Of a stretch of DNA of 64,000 bases, positions 44,741 through 56,380 are shown one piece after another. The translations under genes were made by a program, and so were the position numbers. Numbering within the stretch: position 1 is the first letter of the stretch; each line of letters begins with the position of its first letter. The DNA is from Liolophura sinensis. Taxonomy: Eukaryota; Mollusca; Polyplacophora; Chitonida; Chitonidae. Where the stretch lies: NCBI RefSeq assembly GCF_032854445.1, contig NC_088299.1:1029001-1093000 (forward strand), read 5' to 3'. The notes under the pieces are model-generated. The model was not told the origin of the DNA and searched no databases. It saw only the letters and a list, made by a program, of their open reading frames with translations.

Positions 44741-45288
44741 CATTCTGCTCTGTTAAATCATCTGCATATCTCTTTCTAAATTTTGGTATGAGAATTTTTG
44801 GTTCTAAGAACTTTTAAATGACAGATGCTGCCAATGCATTTTTGAAGGAAGCATGTTCAAAATGTGAATTACGAGTACATGTATATGATTTGACACATTC
44901 AGAAAATTTGTACTTAACCACACCTTCAAAGGGGAAACAAAATACTTTTTTGCAATGGATTATCCTTAAATTCAAGAGTAATACAGGCTGTAAATCAAGT
45001 CAAAGAAGAAATTAACTTTACAAGCCCATCGTGGACCACAGTGATGCTTAGGACACATTAACAAAACTGTAACAGATGTAACACGCGCTTGATCTGACAA
45101 TACTAATGCATATTAATATGGCGATAAGTGAAGAGACATCTGGATCTAAAACTGAACTTTCCCTTATAATCTGGTCAAAGTTGTTGGTCACATCAACACC
45201 TTGGACATTCAGTGAACTTATCTGGCTTGTACACAAGCATTGTCTACAGAACTTGTCTTGAAGCTTTTTAAAGCTGGGTGTTCATGGG

Positions 45289-48200
45289 TTACCCAGTGTC
45301 TTCAGTTTCCATTGGTATCACTACAGAGGGTTCTTGCTCAGTCAGCTTAGACACTGTCTTAACAGTATCAGTTTTGTCTGAATTGGAAGTTGTATCACTA
45401 TACTTGACTTTACAGACTTCCTTGTCATCCGTAGGCGCGCCATCACTCGCCTGGATGCCACCTTGTTTTTCTGAAATTGCACTTGGTCCTTTCTCCTTGT
45501 CGATCAATGTTGGCTGGACACCATCTCCACTGTCTTTGTCACAGGGGCCAGATCTATCATCTTGTAATTTACCATCTTTGCGACTAGAGATATCATTCCC
45601 CGGTTTCAAATCACAGGGGCTAGAGTTTTTATCTACTGCTTTCACATCTTTCATACTATGGTTTTGTTTCTCCTTACTGTCTTGACATTCATTGTTACCT
45701 GGAGACGCATGTCTGTCTTCCTTGAGAACAATAACCTCCGATCCTGCTCCCAAGCGAGGACGCTTTGCACAGTCTCGAGCCATTTCATCTAAATCACTTC
45801 TACGCTTCAGTTTAACCCAGCATGTTTTAGCATGATACTTCAAAACATGAGATTTCATATTTCTGCTATGAACTCTACTCTTACAGACATGACATGCCAA
45901 AATCTGATTCAAATTGGTATTTTTATTAGAGCATGGATGTCTATTGCGCGCAGCGACATCAACAAAAATCATGCCACAGCCAACACAGCTAGCATGACAA
46001 TGCTGACAATGCCTGGTGAGCAGGTCATTATTGAGGAAGGATATGTTACAGATAAGACAGGTGGTAGCACTGGCAGGCTTGAGGGCAGCAACGGGCATGA
46101 CTCGTCCAACGGCCGTGCTGGGTGGCCGGCCAAGGGTAGGTCTGTGTGTAGCATTCATTTGGACAGGGTTAGGGTTAGTGTTAGGGTTTGGGGTTGTCTT
46201 CACAAGGATACCATGGCTAGAGGCCAAGTGAATCTCCAGGCTAGGTCGGTTCTGGAAGCTTCCCCCACACACTATACAGCGCTTGGCGATGAGGAAGTCC
46301 TTGAGAGAGAGGTTATGGGTGGAGCTCATGTGATTCAGCAGGTGAGTGACACGAATCCCACAGATGATACAGATATGCAGTCCCGATTGCTGCGTAGGTG
46401 GACTTTGAAATTTGTAAAAATGTTTTAAAGTCTCTTTGTGTTTCTGGAGGCCTTGGCTTGTCCAAAACCGCTCAAAACAGACATCACAGAACAGAGGTGG
46501 CTGTGCACGCTTTAGCAAGGAGGCGGACAGATCAATTTGATGGGCAAAAAAGAAATGCACTCTCAGAGCATCTTTGTCCTTCACATAGCCTTTACAAATT
46601 TCACATGAAACAAGGCCCAGGTCAGGCTGTGGCTGGCGAACTGGAGCAGTTTGACGAGGAATGTTCTTTACCTGGATCTGGGGTTGAGATGGGCCTTGTG
46701 TGGTGTTTAGCATCTGCCGGACAGTCAGGGGCGCTGTCGCAGACTGTCTAGGGGCATAGGCATACTGCTGACTTAAAGGTCTTGGTATTATCATGTGTTG
46801 TTGTGGTTGCTGTTGTATGATCATCCGTACAGGCGGCTGTGGGGTTCGCTGCCGTAAAACAGGTCGTGTCTGTGGAACAAATGATGGACCTCTGACAGGC
46901 TGGACAGGAATTCTGCCAACTGGTGGACGAATGAGAGGCTTTGACTGAATGGGGGCCTTCACTATAGGCTCTGGTGGAGGTGGTGCCGGCTTTGGTGTTT
47001 TGTAAAAGTTGTAAGCCAAACAATAATTCACGTGGGATGATGTCGGGCACAAATTCAATTTGTCATTGAAATTTTTTTCACATTTCAGTCTATGTTTGGT
47101 GAGCACACCTTTAGAATTTGTTTCAAACTGGCACAAACTACAATGCCAGAAGGCAGGCTTGGGAATGATTCTTCCACGCATTTGATGTTCTGACTCCATA
47201 TGAAAGTTAAATGCAACTGGAATACGTGTAGCAAAGCTACAGTGTGAACAGTACATATTTTCTCGGCTGTCCGTGTGTGGGTACTCATGATGCAGCCACA
47301 TAACGTTCTTGGACTCTGTAACAAACTTACACTTATCACACTTCATTGTGTAGTCCACTTTCACTTCCCTATTTTTCTGGGACACGCTTTCATAATTTTC
47401 TTTCAGCTTTTCCAGCTGTTTGACTTCTGACTCGCTCAATTTGTCAGCTTTAAGTTTGCGGGACTGAATGGATATCAAGTCCTTATAAACACCTTCCTTG
47501 ACCAAGTCCATTCCCAGGTCACATAGAAAAGAAGCAGTGGGTCCAAGTTCCTTGGGAATTTTAGGAGCCGAGGCTGCAGCTGAAGCAGAATTTTTTGCTG
47601 CCTTCTTGCCCTTACCTCCCTTATTCTGGACAGGTTGTGACACGTATGGTTTCTGGGTAGCGTTAAAGGAGCCTCCAGGTTGCTGCTGTATAGGAGGAGC
47701 TGGGGTTACAACGGGAGCCGATGTGTTCACAGGTGAGGACTTTGCAGCTACACCTGGAATGGGGACTGGTTTTGGAGCAATAGGTTTTGGACTGGTCACT
47801 GCCACAGTTTGGACTGCAGATTTGAGGCCTCCTACTGATACAAGTGCCTCCGCCAAATTTGGCCTTGATTGAATGTCATCATTACAGATTGACACCACAT
47901 TAACACTAACTTCGTGTTGGGGTCTACCTTCTGACTTTTCAGTTTTTTCACCTTTTAAGTTGCTTTTGAGGTCCTCACCCACGTCCATGGGTTCCAGCAG
48001 ATCAGCAGAAACTTTGTCTTTGTCAGGCTTATCTTCAGAAGATGGGTCGAGCTTATCTGCAGGAGATGAGTCCAGCTTGTCTGCCAAGGATGGGTCAAGC
48101 TTATCTGCAGGGGATCTGTTCTGCTTATCTGTCCAGGATGGGTCAGGATCATCTGCTGAGGAAGGGTCCGGCTTATTTGGCCATGATTGATTCTCCTTAT

Positions 48201-48921
48201 CTGCCAAGGACTCGTACTGCTTATATGCAGACGATGGGTTCTTATCAGCACAGGATAGGTTATGTATATCTGCCGAGGAGGACGGAGTTTTCTTATCTGC
48301 CGAAGATGGGTCATTCTTAACTGCTAAGGATGGGTCAGGCTTCTCGGCTGAGGGGCTCATCTGCTTATTGGCCGAGGATGGGTTAGATGAGCTCTGCTTG
48401 GTCGTGGTATTCACTTGATCCAAAGCATCTACCCCTTCCTTCAAGTTCTTTGTTTGTTCAGGTTTCTCAGGGTGTACAGAATGATTGCTGTTGCTACCCT
48501 GATGGGGTCTACTCCCTTCTCCATTGTCCTTAGAATCACCATTCTGACTTGATGTTATACCATGGTCCTTTGACGGTGTACCACTCTCATGATTTTCTGT
48601 CACAAAACCATTTATGGCTGGGACAATTTTGGCCTCCACTTCAGACTGGGGTCCATCAGAACTGTGATTCGCAGTCTCTGTAGTCACGTCATTGCTGTTT
48701 ACCAAATCTACATTATTCACAGATTTGGACACGATCTTTAAAGTTTTGGCACCACCACCCTCTTTATCTCTCTCTTCTGCATGTCCATTTGGAGTGGGGG
48801 TTTGTGGATCATGGGTTAGTTGTATGGTAGAATCTTCCATAGATTTTAAGAGCTTGTGACACTCCAGAAAAGATGTGTCTGCTGCCAGCTTATCATTGGC
48901 TCTCTCCTCGGCGGTCGACAT
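45289..48921 (-). CDS. MEP-1-like multi-zinc-finger protein
   Basis: A single coding exon of 1210 residues. Related to MOG-interacting and ectopic P-granules protein 1 (worm and fly MEP-1), a nuclear partner of Mi-2/LET-418 repressor complexes. The N-terminal 450 residues are disordered and include a tandem octapeptide region (about 180-300) and Pro-rich stretches. The conserved block FLCDLGMDLVKEGVYKDLIS (about 466-485) precedes a three-finger cluster (CDKC, CSHC, CSLC; residues about 528-614) with KPAFWHCSLC, as in fly MEP-1. A Gln/Pro-rich linker leads to further C2H2-type fingers (CEIC 772, CDVC 811, CIIC 850, CIVC 881, CLIC 954, CVGC 979, CHVC 1009) and a basic KRPRLG. The C terminus is charged and ends METEDTG. 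The start is the first ATG in the exon, which lies downstream of an in-frame TGA at 48958-48960. Family assignment is from memory of the finger order. Confidence 0.88.
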   Translation of the reverse strand: MSTAEERANDKLAADTSFLECHKLLKSMEDSTIQLTHDPQTPTPNGHAEERDKEGGGAKTLKIVSKSVNNVDLVNSNDVTTETANHSSDGPQSEVEAKIVPAINGFVTENHESGTPSKDHGITSSQNGDSKDNGEGSRPHQGSNSNHSVHPEKPEQTKNLKEGVDALDQVNTTTKQSSSNPSSANKQMSPSAEKPDPSLAVKNDPSSADKKTPSSSADIHNLSCADKNPSSAYKQYESLADKENQSWPNKPDPSSADDPDPSWTDKQNRSPADKLDPSLADKLDSSPADKLDPSSEDKPDKDKVSADLLEPMDVGEDLKSNLKGEKTEKSEGRPQHEVSVNVVSICNDDIQSRPNLAEALVSVGGLKSAVQTVAVTSPKPIAPKPVPIPGVAAKSSPVNTSAPVVTPAPPIQQQPGGSFNATQKPYVSQPVQNKGGKGKKAAKNSASAAASAPKIPKELGPTASFLCDLGMDLVKEGVYKDLISIQSRKLKADKLSESEVKQLEKLKENYESVSQKNREVKVDYTMKCDKCKFVTESKNVMWLHHEYPHTDSRENMYCSHCSFATRIPVAFNFHMESEHQMRGRIIPKPAFWHCSLCQFETNSKGVLTKHRLKCEKNFNDKLNLCPTSSHVNYCLAYNFYKTPKPAPPPPEPIVKAPIQSKPLIRPPVGRIPVQPVRGPSFVPQTRPVLRQRTPQPPVRMIIQQQPQQHMIIPRPLSQQYAYAPRQSATAPLTVRQMLNTTQGPSQPQIQVKNIPRQTAPVRQPQPDLGLVSCEICKGYVKDKDALRVHFFFAHQIDLSASLLKRAQPPLFCDVCFERFWTSQGLQKHKETLKHFYKFQSPPTQQSGLHICIICGIRVTHLLNHMSSTHNLSLKDFLIAKRCIVCGGSFQNRPSLEIHLASSHGILVKTTPNPNTNPNPVQMNATHRPTLGRPPSTAVGRVMPVAALKPASATTCLICNISFLNNDLLTRHCQHCHASCVGCGMIFVDVAARNRHPCSNKNTNLNQILACHVCKSRVHSRNMKSHVLKYHAKTCWVKLKRRSDLDEMARDCAKRPRLGAGSEVIVLKEDRHASPGNNECQDSKEKQNHSMKDVKAVDKNSSPCDLKPGNDISSRKDGKLQDDRSGPCDKDSGDGVQPTLIDKEKGPSAISEKQGGIQASDGAPTDDKEVCKVKYSDTTSNSDKTDTVKTVSKLTEQEPSVVIPMETEDTG
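46165..46193 (-). repeat. telomere-like hexamers inside coding sequence
   Basis: On the coding (minus) strand CCCTAACCCTAA-type repeats encode Pro-Asn-Pro-Asn-Thr-Asn-Pro-Asn-Pro between two zinc fingers of the MEP-1-like protein. On the plus strand the hexamer reads GGGTTAGGGTTAG with some variation. Confidence 0.8.
48025..48384 (-). repeat. coding 24-bp minisatellite (octapeptide PSSADKxD)
   Basis: About 15 degenerate units of eight residues in the MEP-1-like protein, such as PSSADKKT, PSWTDKQN, RSPADKLD and PSLADKLD. The nucleotide unit is about 24 bp, so length changes keep the frame. Acidic/serine composition suggests disorder. Confidence 0.88.
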
Positions 48922-48972
48922 GGACTGGTGACAGTTTCCAATATCCCTCAGCACGTTTCAGATCCTGGCAGC
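48922..48972 (-). other. 5' UTR portion of the MEP-1-like coding exon
   Basis: An acceptor (attttcag) ends at 48973 on the minus strand, so the exon starts at 48972. A TGA in the coding frame at 48958-48960 lies before the first ATG, showing that this part is untranslated and that at least one 5' noncoding exon exists upstream. Confidence 0.75.
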
Positions 48973-50324
48973 CTGAAAATATATTGATGAAAAGTTCTTA
49001 CTGACCCACTCATAAAAATATATCAGAGTTAACATATCCTGCAATAACAAAGTCTATACTGATGTATTGTACACATTGGCTCTCCGCTACATAATTCTTT
49101 GACATCGGTAGGCCACCTTCTCAGCTTTGCTGCCACTGAAACTGCCAAGAATTTTACCTTTCTGATTTGCATAACTTTTGCACAATCTCACGCAATCATT
49201 GTCAAACCCAAAATAAATAATGAGGACTGCCACACATGACAACAACTTCACCTCATTTTTCAATTTTACATACATATATAGTTGCCTGTCTTTAATACCA
49301 GCATCCAGGTTTCAAGGCAACTGGTTGAATATATGTAGTCGTTATATCATTATCCCTACTAAATGTAAAAACCAAGAAACAAAGATGGCTGAGGTGCCCT
49401 TTCTGTATTGTCCATATCGGTGAAATATGTTCCTCGTTACTCTCTCAGTGATGTTATACTACTGTCCCCCCAGAATTGAAGGCAGGCAGTCAGTCAAAAA
49501 CTTCTCAGGTCTTGTTAACACCTTTCAAGGAAGTTTAGGATGTACAAATGGAGAAAAATGAAGACAGCGAATCGAAACGATTTACCTTATACAGCATAAT
49601 GTTAACTTATTTAAGTGTCTAATGTACAATTCATCTTTTGGTTTGGGACAGATCCACATCCCTTCCCCTTCATCAACTGACACGCTGGGCTTGCAATTGA
49701 TATAAAGGGATAAAATATTGTTTCTAGTCCATAATCTTTCAAAAATACTGACCATGGAGTACTCTTTCAGGCTGCTAGCTGTATTCATTTGTGTTTGACT
49801 TGTAACAGGATCTAAAACAAAGACAGATCACCCATTATGGCTTCTGATCAAATTCTAGACATGTCTCCTAGCAGAAGAAATAGAGAACCACCACCAGAAC
49901 ACCTCTCCCTCATTACAATATGCTTTTCAATACGATGCTGTCACCCAAAGTTTTCATTACATTGTTACTACATATGTGTCCACACTTTCAAACATTTCAG
50001 TAAAGAAAACATCCAGACTTTGTAAATTCTCTGCACAGAGGTTCGGTTATCATGGAGATATTCAATGAAAATCATGGTATTATGTTGATTGGCGTACAGT
50101 GGTTTCTAGTATCACTATGTTTCTACATCATATTTGTCAAACTTTATAAAACACTCTTCCCTTTATTACACTTGTCAGAGTTGTCCTCCAACACCAATTT
50201 AATGAGGTAGAGGTCTATAAAGTAATTGCATCAATACTGTTACATTATAACTGTTTTAATATCACTAATCACCTCATGCAATATGTGCATTACATGTATT
50301 TCAAACTTCTGGGATCGTTGTCAC

Positions 50325-50385
50325 ATGACAGAAAAATTATTAAGTGCGGCGTTAAACCCCAAGCACTCACTCGCTCACTCACACC
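50325..50385 (+). mobile_element. foldback/SINE-type 3' tail
   Basis: TTATTAAGTGCGGCGTTAAA followed by CCCCAAGCACTCACTCGCTC matches the outer ends of the foldback element at 61984-62345. Only one end is present here. Confidence 0.6.
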
Positions 50386-52890
50386 TTTGGGTATACATGT
50401 AAATCAAGGGACTGGGTCAATGATACTGCAACTCCTCGAGAAAAAAAATTTTTTAAAATAAAGGACAAGGTGTCGATTTCCACTCCTTATTTATCAACAT
50501 ATCCAACAAACTTTGACTTTGTAGCAAGACTACCAAAATACTTGTCTTTAAGAGGCTAATGCAAATGCAAAACTTTAGCTCAATACATAGAGTACTGAAT
50601 TAGTGAACATTGTAATTTATGGTAATTATATGTACACAGAGCAGGGATGATGGAACATCCCTCTTGAGTCCCTGTGCTTCACACGTATACAAAAGCTGAG
50701 CTCAATGCATTTAGAAACCACCCAGAACATTTACTTTAACATTTATTGTAAATACACCATCTCATGAATTTCGTAATTTACAGCAATTAATGTGCACTAT
50801 GGATCAATGATGTGTTATTGTGCTATACCTGTATGCGAAACCTGAGCTTGATATATGCAGTGCTTTCAAAGATGCCAGCCAGACACATTTACTTAAACAT
50901 TCCTCTCCCTATTATTGGACGCCAGCTCTCGAGGTATGACAAGTTCACGGGTCAAATTGTTGGATAATTGTTGGAGTGATGACCTGGACAAAACTTTGTG
51001 CAATATCATCCAATATGATTTGAAGGTGTGAAAGGTATTACCTGTAGAGTCTACATGTACTGTAAAACATCAAGGACGTGGGTGAATTACAACAATCATT
51101 TATGTGTCTGAAATTTGAAATATTTCCACGACTGAAAATTACATTTGTGATAATCTGAGCTCAATTAGAGCCAATCGCTTTTATGTTGAGCTCTTAATAA
51201 TGAGTGAATGACCAAACATTTGACCCCTGAAGTTCCGACTGTACTTTGTACAGCCAAGCTAACATGGAATTAATCTGGGTAAAGTCCTTCCGCACAACAA
51301 CGGCGCAAGCAAACACATGGCAGACAATATCTCCACACACAACATATTCTGCCGTCTTTATCCACCCACAACCTGTAAATCTTGGCCGTCTAGTACATAT
51401 CACAATCCAGCAGACAAGATTCTGTTAGCAATGCTCTTACTCAGTGAATTGTAGTGAAAACTATGGGGACAAATTGCTTGTCATATAAACTATTATCAAT
51501 TTATATTTGCCTTTTTCTCAAGCAAATATAAGTTTATTCTTCACAATAGTTAAATCCAAAACATGATTTTAATATCTGGATATTATCAGCCTGGAGTATA
51601 TGTCACATATGGTTCATGCCACATGATGTGGTACATATCCTTTTTTTTAAGGGCGTTATGGCACGACTGTCAGGGCCTAATCTGGCCTCAGAAGGGCAAG
51701 GGGTGGAACCATCGGTAAAGGGCACCTCATTGCTGAATATTTCGATTCTCATACATTTAAAGGGCCTCGCGTCCTACGGTTGACATCCACCCCACATGCA
51801 AACAACACACACCTAGCCCGAAAATTCAGTCTAAGGATGGCTTGCATTTACTAATATGTGGAGAACTCTGCCATCCTGGATGACATGTGCAACTGATCAT
51901 TATACTGTACCATAGCTACCCCAGGCCATCATCAAAAAGTTGTTTGTTTAATCTGAATGCTACATTGAATTATCGCAGGTCCAATTTTCGTCACGTGCTT
52001 CAGGGCATACATTTCCGATTTTAAATGCTCTTTAAAAACTTTGTTGTTTTCATAACCAAGTTCTGTCACACTGAAGTCAAATATTCTTTCCCGATTCTGG
52101 ATCCAACATTAAATTTGAGTAAATTTACAAACTTTAAACCTAAACAACAGAAGTTTAAAGGCATCCACTGCTTTCGCCATTATGACGAAGGTGTGCAAAT
52201 TTGCTTTCGCCACACAGAAATTATATACGTGATACAAATTGTAATTATAATAAAAATATATCAAAAAAAAATATTTGTGAGTTATGCAGGGGTCAAATAA
52301 GAGAAAAAATTATGGGTGCAAGAGTGCACCTAGATTTAATAGTTCCAAATCCTGAGAAAGACAAACTGATCAGTTAGAAACCATTACAATGTCATAGGTG
52401 ATACAACAATTCTTTCATCAAATGACCAGGCATGGAAAATCAGCCCTTAATTTCTAAGGTCATCCAGTCGTCCATGACGAGCGAAAAATGCAACCAAAAC
52501 CACAACATGTGTTAGTCCGTCGGGCAACCCCCCAAATCCATTGCCGCACCTTTGATTGGTAATTATCCAAAGCCTGACGAATTTAAGAGGAAGCTTATCT
52601 GCAATTTACATCACTGTATGCTGGATCTAAATGGCATGTGAGCCTACAGAATGGTGGTGGTGACACACATGTAAGCTGCCAAGCCACCTGTGCATGTGGC
52701 CAGCCGACTCCCAACAGACTGTTCACAGAGCCCATGACAGCTGTGTTTACGCGCTTCCAACAGATACTGGCTATCAACTTTTGTAGGTCTTTCAAGCCCT
52801 TCCTATGAAACCTCTAAATTAGTTTGAGATAAGAGGAAAACAATACGAAATTAATTACTCATGACTTCCGTAAAAACCTAACAAAATCAG

Positions 52891-52916
52891 GATGAACTGT
52901 GAACTAAAGGCATGTG

Positions 52917-52968
<52 letters not shown>

Positions 52969-53324
52969 CTCAATCAAACAGCCAAGTTTGCGTTCAAACG
53001 AGGCACTATGTCTTTAATTTACAGTATTAAGATCAACGTTAAACACAAGATCATTTTGGAACTTTCATGTGTGTATTTCTACGAGCTGTCAAAGTTTCGT
53101 TCTGGTTAACGTTGGTCACATGTCACAAATAAATTCTACAATATGATCACCTTTATCAAATTTTGGCAAGTTTAAAATTCGTATTTCGGCCATAGTCTGT
53201 CAGGCATCCTTCGCAGTACAGTGAACTAACGAAGTCACTGTGAAGAAAATGTTGCACCCCGAGGAAGAGTTCGAATCTTTGTGGTATAGTCTGTCTTATA
53301 TTAAATTAGCGTTACCCAGAATCA
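52891..53324 (+). mobile_element. duplicated segment, copy 1 (434 bp)
   Basis: Starts GATGAACTGTGAACTAAAGG, contains a TA tract (52919-52965) and ends GCGTTACCCAGAATCA. It is identical by eye to 56257-56736 except for TA-tract length. It is joined directly to a SINE fragment at 53325. No coding capacity and no obvious terminal inverted repeats. Confidence 0.85.
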
Positions 53325-53465
53325 AGTTCAAGTCCAGTTCATGCCTGCTTCCTCTCTGGCTGAGTGGGAAGGTCTGTCAGCAACTTGCAGATGGTTGCCA
53401 TAATGCTGGCTGCCATAGTATAAGTGAAATATTCTTGAGTATGGCATAACACAAAAATCAAACAA
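53325..53465 (+). mobile_element. tRNA-derived SINE fragment with internal deletion
   Basis: AGTTCAAGTCCAGTTCATGC (B box region), GGGAAGGTCTGTCAGCAAC, then a jump over the middle to ATAATGCTGGCTGCCATAG and GTGAAATATTCTTGAGTATG. The 5' head is cut off exactly where the duplicated segment ends. Confidence 0.85.
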
Positions 53466-54414
53466 GCTGAATTTTTGAATCAAGCATCCCAGACTCAGGA
53501 ATTCTTGGTCTGGTTGTCTGCACATGAGTAAATTTCGAGGATTTTTTGCTGTCTGTATTGGGAAATCTTGTTTGTGCACTGGGCTTAAGGGCCTAGATCA
53601 ACCCTAGTGCTTTTCAGTTTAGTGTGAGAATTATTTTCAAGCCAAAATTTGTTTTGAACTATTTTTGCACCGGGCCTACTGTTTATCAGTGTTTTTGTTT
53701 TAGAAATAAACGATGTCATCATTAATAGGGCAAAAGAATAGGATGTTTTCAGGTCAAAGCTGTGGTGCCATTTTTTATTCATTCATTCATTTATCTTTGT
53801 GATGGTCTTCGAGACACTTCAGTGACTAGCAACTCATGCATAACCTGTCCTTTATTTTAATGCCTGCACCCATGTTGGAATGCCAGTTTGTAATTTGTGT
53901 TTGTTAAGAATGTTCAACTAAATGATGAATAACAGATTCCCTCCCTCAAAGTGCATGGAACATAGTTGTAACTACCAGTATAAAATTCTTAACACAACAC
54001 AAACATGTCACATCAAACATGCGTGAGTTTAACAAACATGCACTATACAGCCTTTCTGATTACCCAAGAAGTGAACTGCTTACAAACATCCCTACTTCGT
54101 AATTTCCAGTGATAAGAATGGTCTCTACCCTCTTCGATTATTCATTACGACATCAGGTCAGAGCGGCAAAATGTTGAATTAAGATATTACTTTCTCACAG
54201 CCAATGCGCCATGAGCTGGATGGCCTCGGTCTGGTTGCTCCGCCATTTCCCCTCTCAACCCGACGGCCCACAAGCACTGACGAGTTGTAGCTGCTCACAA
54301 GGCTACAGATACCGCCTTTCTCAAACACAATTTTACTCACTTTAGTGAATATTCCCCGACATGCCCACAATCAAGTTATTATCCACAGCAAAGGGAATCT
54401 AAACAAAACCGTAC

Positions 54415-54540
54415 CTGCAAGCTATTGTGATGTCTGGCCGTCGGGTGTGGATCTGTCAACCAGGAATACGGAAATTCACGACCTCCAGGCTCAGAATGCA
54501 ACACAGTACAAAGAATGTGAACAAGATGGCGACGTAAAGG
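54415..54540 (-). promoter_or_regulatory. probable first exon and promoter of the MEP-1-like gene
   Basis: On the minus strand a GCTTGCAG/gtacgg donor at 54415 could end a noncoding first exon. A YY1-type motif (plus-strand CAAGATGGCGAC at 54522-54533) lies about 110 bp upstream of that donor, as seen just downstream of many TATA-less start sites. The region from 54.4 to 54.85 kb is rich in CpG compared with the gene body. Confidence 0.4.
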
Positions 54541-54660
54541 TCACGTGCTAACGTTTCGTGACGTCACCACGCAAGAAGGCGCATAATTTGTGAGCTTCTA
54601 TCAACCAATGAAACGAGAGAATAATCCTACCTCAATGCCACGTGGTCTCCAGCTGTACAG

Positions 54661-54773
54661 ACTTCCCAGCATTACCCGGTGCTACAAAAAGTAGGTCAAA
54701 CATCCGGGTTACTCTACCGCTATTGACGTGAGTCATCATTCGAGCGGGAAAGCGTCACGTGATGGCGGCCATC
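54661..54773. promoter_or_regulatory. CpG-rich promoter block with ZNF143-, E-box- and YY1-like motifs
   Basis: ACTTCCCAGCATTAC (54661-54675) resembles the ZNF143/Staf site. CACGTG (54756-54761) is a perfect E-box and is directly followed by the near-palindrome GATGGCGGCCATC (54761-54773), a YY1 core in both orientations. The block could drive the MEP-1-like gene on minus and an unidentified transcript on plus. Confidence 0.35.
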
Positions 54774-56256
54774 ATTATTTTCTATATACTAGCCATAAAA
54801 ACTGTTAAATCTCGCGAAAACGTCAAATGAGGCGAGGAGTAATGTACGTTTGAACTTTTGACAGCGTCATTAAATTGAAAGACACAAAACGCAATAATGA
54901 AAACAAATTTCATCTTTTGTTTATGACTTGGCATTTTCCCGCGCTTTTATCGTGCATTACTGGATACAATTCCTTCATTCAAAATTCATTTACTGTTTAC
55001 TTTAAATTTTGGTGCAGGTTTTCAATGCAACTACATGGACATACGTCCATATAGCTGGCTAGTTTTTCATCCTCTTTTGTGAAATAGGGATTTTCCTATG
55101 TAGTTGTACAATTTGTGCTTTAGGCCTCTACCGGTACCCTTAATTCAAATATTCTGCCATGAAAACTTTTTCGCGCCACGACTATTTAAGCGTGATTCTA
55201 TGTGTTGTGTCGGTTTTCTTGTTCTGGTGATCAATGTTTCTGGCCTAGTAAAGTTTCTGTTGGCGCTGAATTAATCTGTTTGTGTTAACACGCATGGTGT
55301 TGCATGGTTTTTATGGAAATTGACTTAGGTTATCTATTGTTTTTATCACTTTTATTTATTTGCTCAAGAATTTTTTCTAAAGATAGGCCGGTTAGAATTA
55401 TAGGCATGCAGTCAGTTTTATGAGTGGAGAAAACCGCGAAGAAAGTCAAATATACGTACCGATCTTTGGCATATTACTGACGACCATGCTGTACGTCATA
55501 ATAGTGGAAAAACAAGTGATTTTCAGTGAATCTAAGGCGATAAAAACGATCAAAAGAACGCCGTTAACTGTTTTTTTGCCACCCACATTAATTGTCCGAG
55601 TATGGAAGCCGCATGGGGAATTGAGACGCGTAGGTTACAGTCCGGCCATGAGTTACTTTCTAATTGTGCACCCTTGACTATAAGGTGCCAACATTTTTTA
55701 ACGGGGAAAGGACCGACGGAAATCGGAATTTCTCGCACACACAATAACTCGTCATTTTATTAGGTTTTTATATGTGTATATGTGTAACATAAACAACCCG
55801 CTTGTTGCGCCAGTCTGACTCTCATGATGAATATATTGCTCGGTGCCTAAATCTATATAACCTAACAATAGATAGCCGATATACAATTCTCAACTGCATG
55901 TATCGCAATCTGATAGAAATGGTACTCATACATATGGCCAGAAGATGTTTTGGGGAATTGCAGAATTAAGATAGTTTTCGCGGCCATTTGAAAGGTATCT
56001 TGGCATAGAATAAACTCTTCTAAATTTTACAGCGGTCATTATAGAGCCGAATACATACACAGGAGAGAATTTTCCATAAATCAACGTACACGTATTTATA
56101 TTTTGCTGCTAAATCCTGTTACCGTATATGTAGGCCTATTACACATATCATTAACTCTATATATTGTATCTAATGTATCTATATATATATAGCCTCGCTT
56201 GTTATGGCCTATACGTACAGTTCTGTCACAAGGTATATCATGCATATTGTGGACAT

Positions 56257-56282
56257 GATGAACTGTGAACTAAAGGCATGTG

Positions 56283-56380
<98 letters not shown>

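Larger units (their letters stand above)
37782..45288. other. intergenic stretch with mobile elements, no gene recognised
   Basis: Between the convergent 3' ends of CFAP90 (plus) and the MEP-1-like gene (minus). Open frames are short and not recognisable. It will include both 3' UTRs; AATAAA-type motifs occur (for example near 39511 on plus) but none is decisive. It contains MITE-like elements of three families, SINE copies and a TA microsatellite. Confidence 0.5.
48973..54414 (-). other. probable 5' intron of the MEP-1-like gene
   Basis: No coding exon recognised on either strand. It contains SINE-related tails (50325-50385), one copy of the duplicated segment (52891-53324), a SINE fragment and a TA microsatellite. 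The assignment as intron depends on the proposed first exon near 54415. Confidence 0.5.

Noticed and set aside
46165-46193. Chromosome end
   Set aside because: The telomere-like run is short and lies within an intact coding exon.
45832-46428. 198-codon plus-strand frame opposite the MEP-1-like gene
   Set aside because: Antisense shadow of the zinc-finger exon; the minus frame carries the conserved fingers.
48922-48954. Eleven-codon N-terminal extension of the MEP-1-like frame
   Set aside because: It would begin at GTG, not ATG, and an in-frame TGA lies just upstream; the first ATG is at 48919-48921.
55420-55677. 85-codon plus-strand frame with a hydrophobic stretch near the divergent promoter
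   Set aside because: Could be the product of a plus-strand transcript from 54.8 kb, but there is no similarity and the composition looks random.
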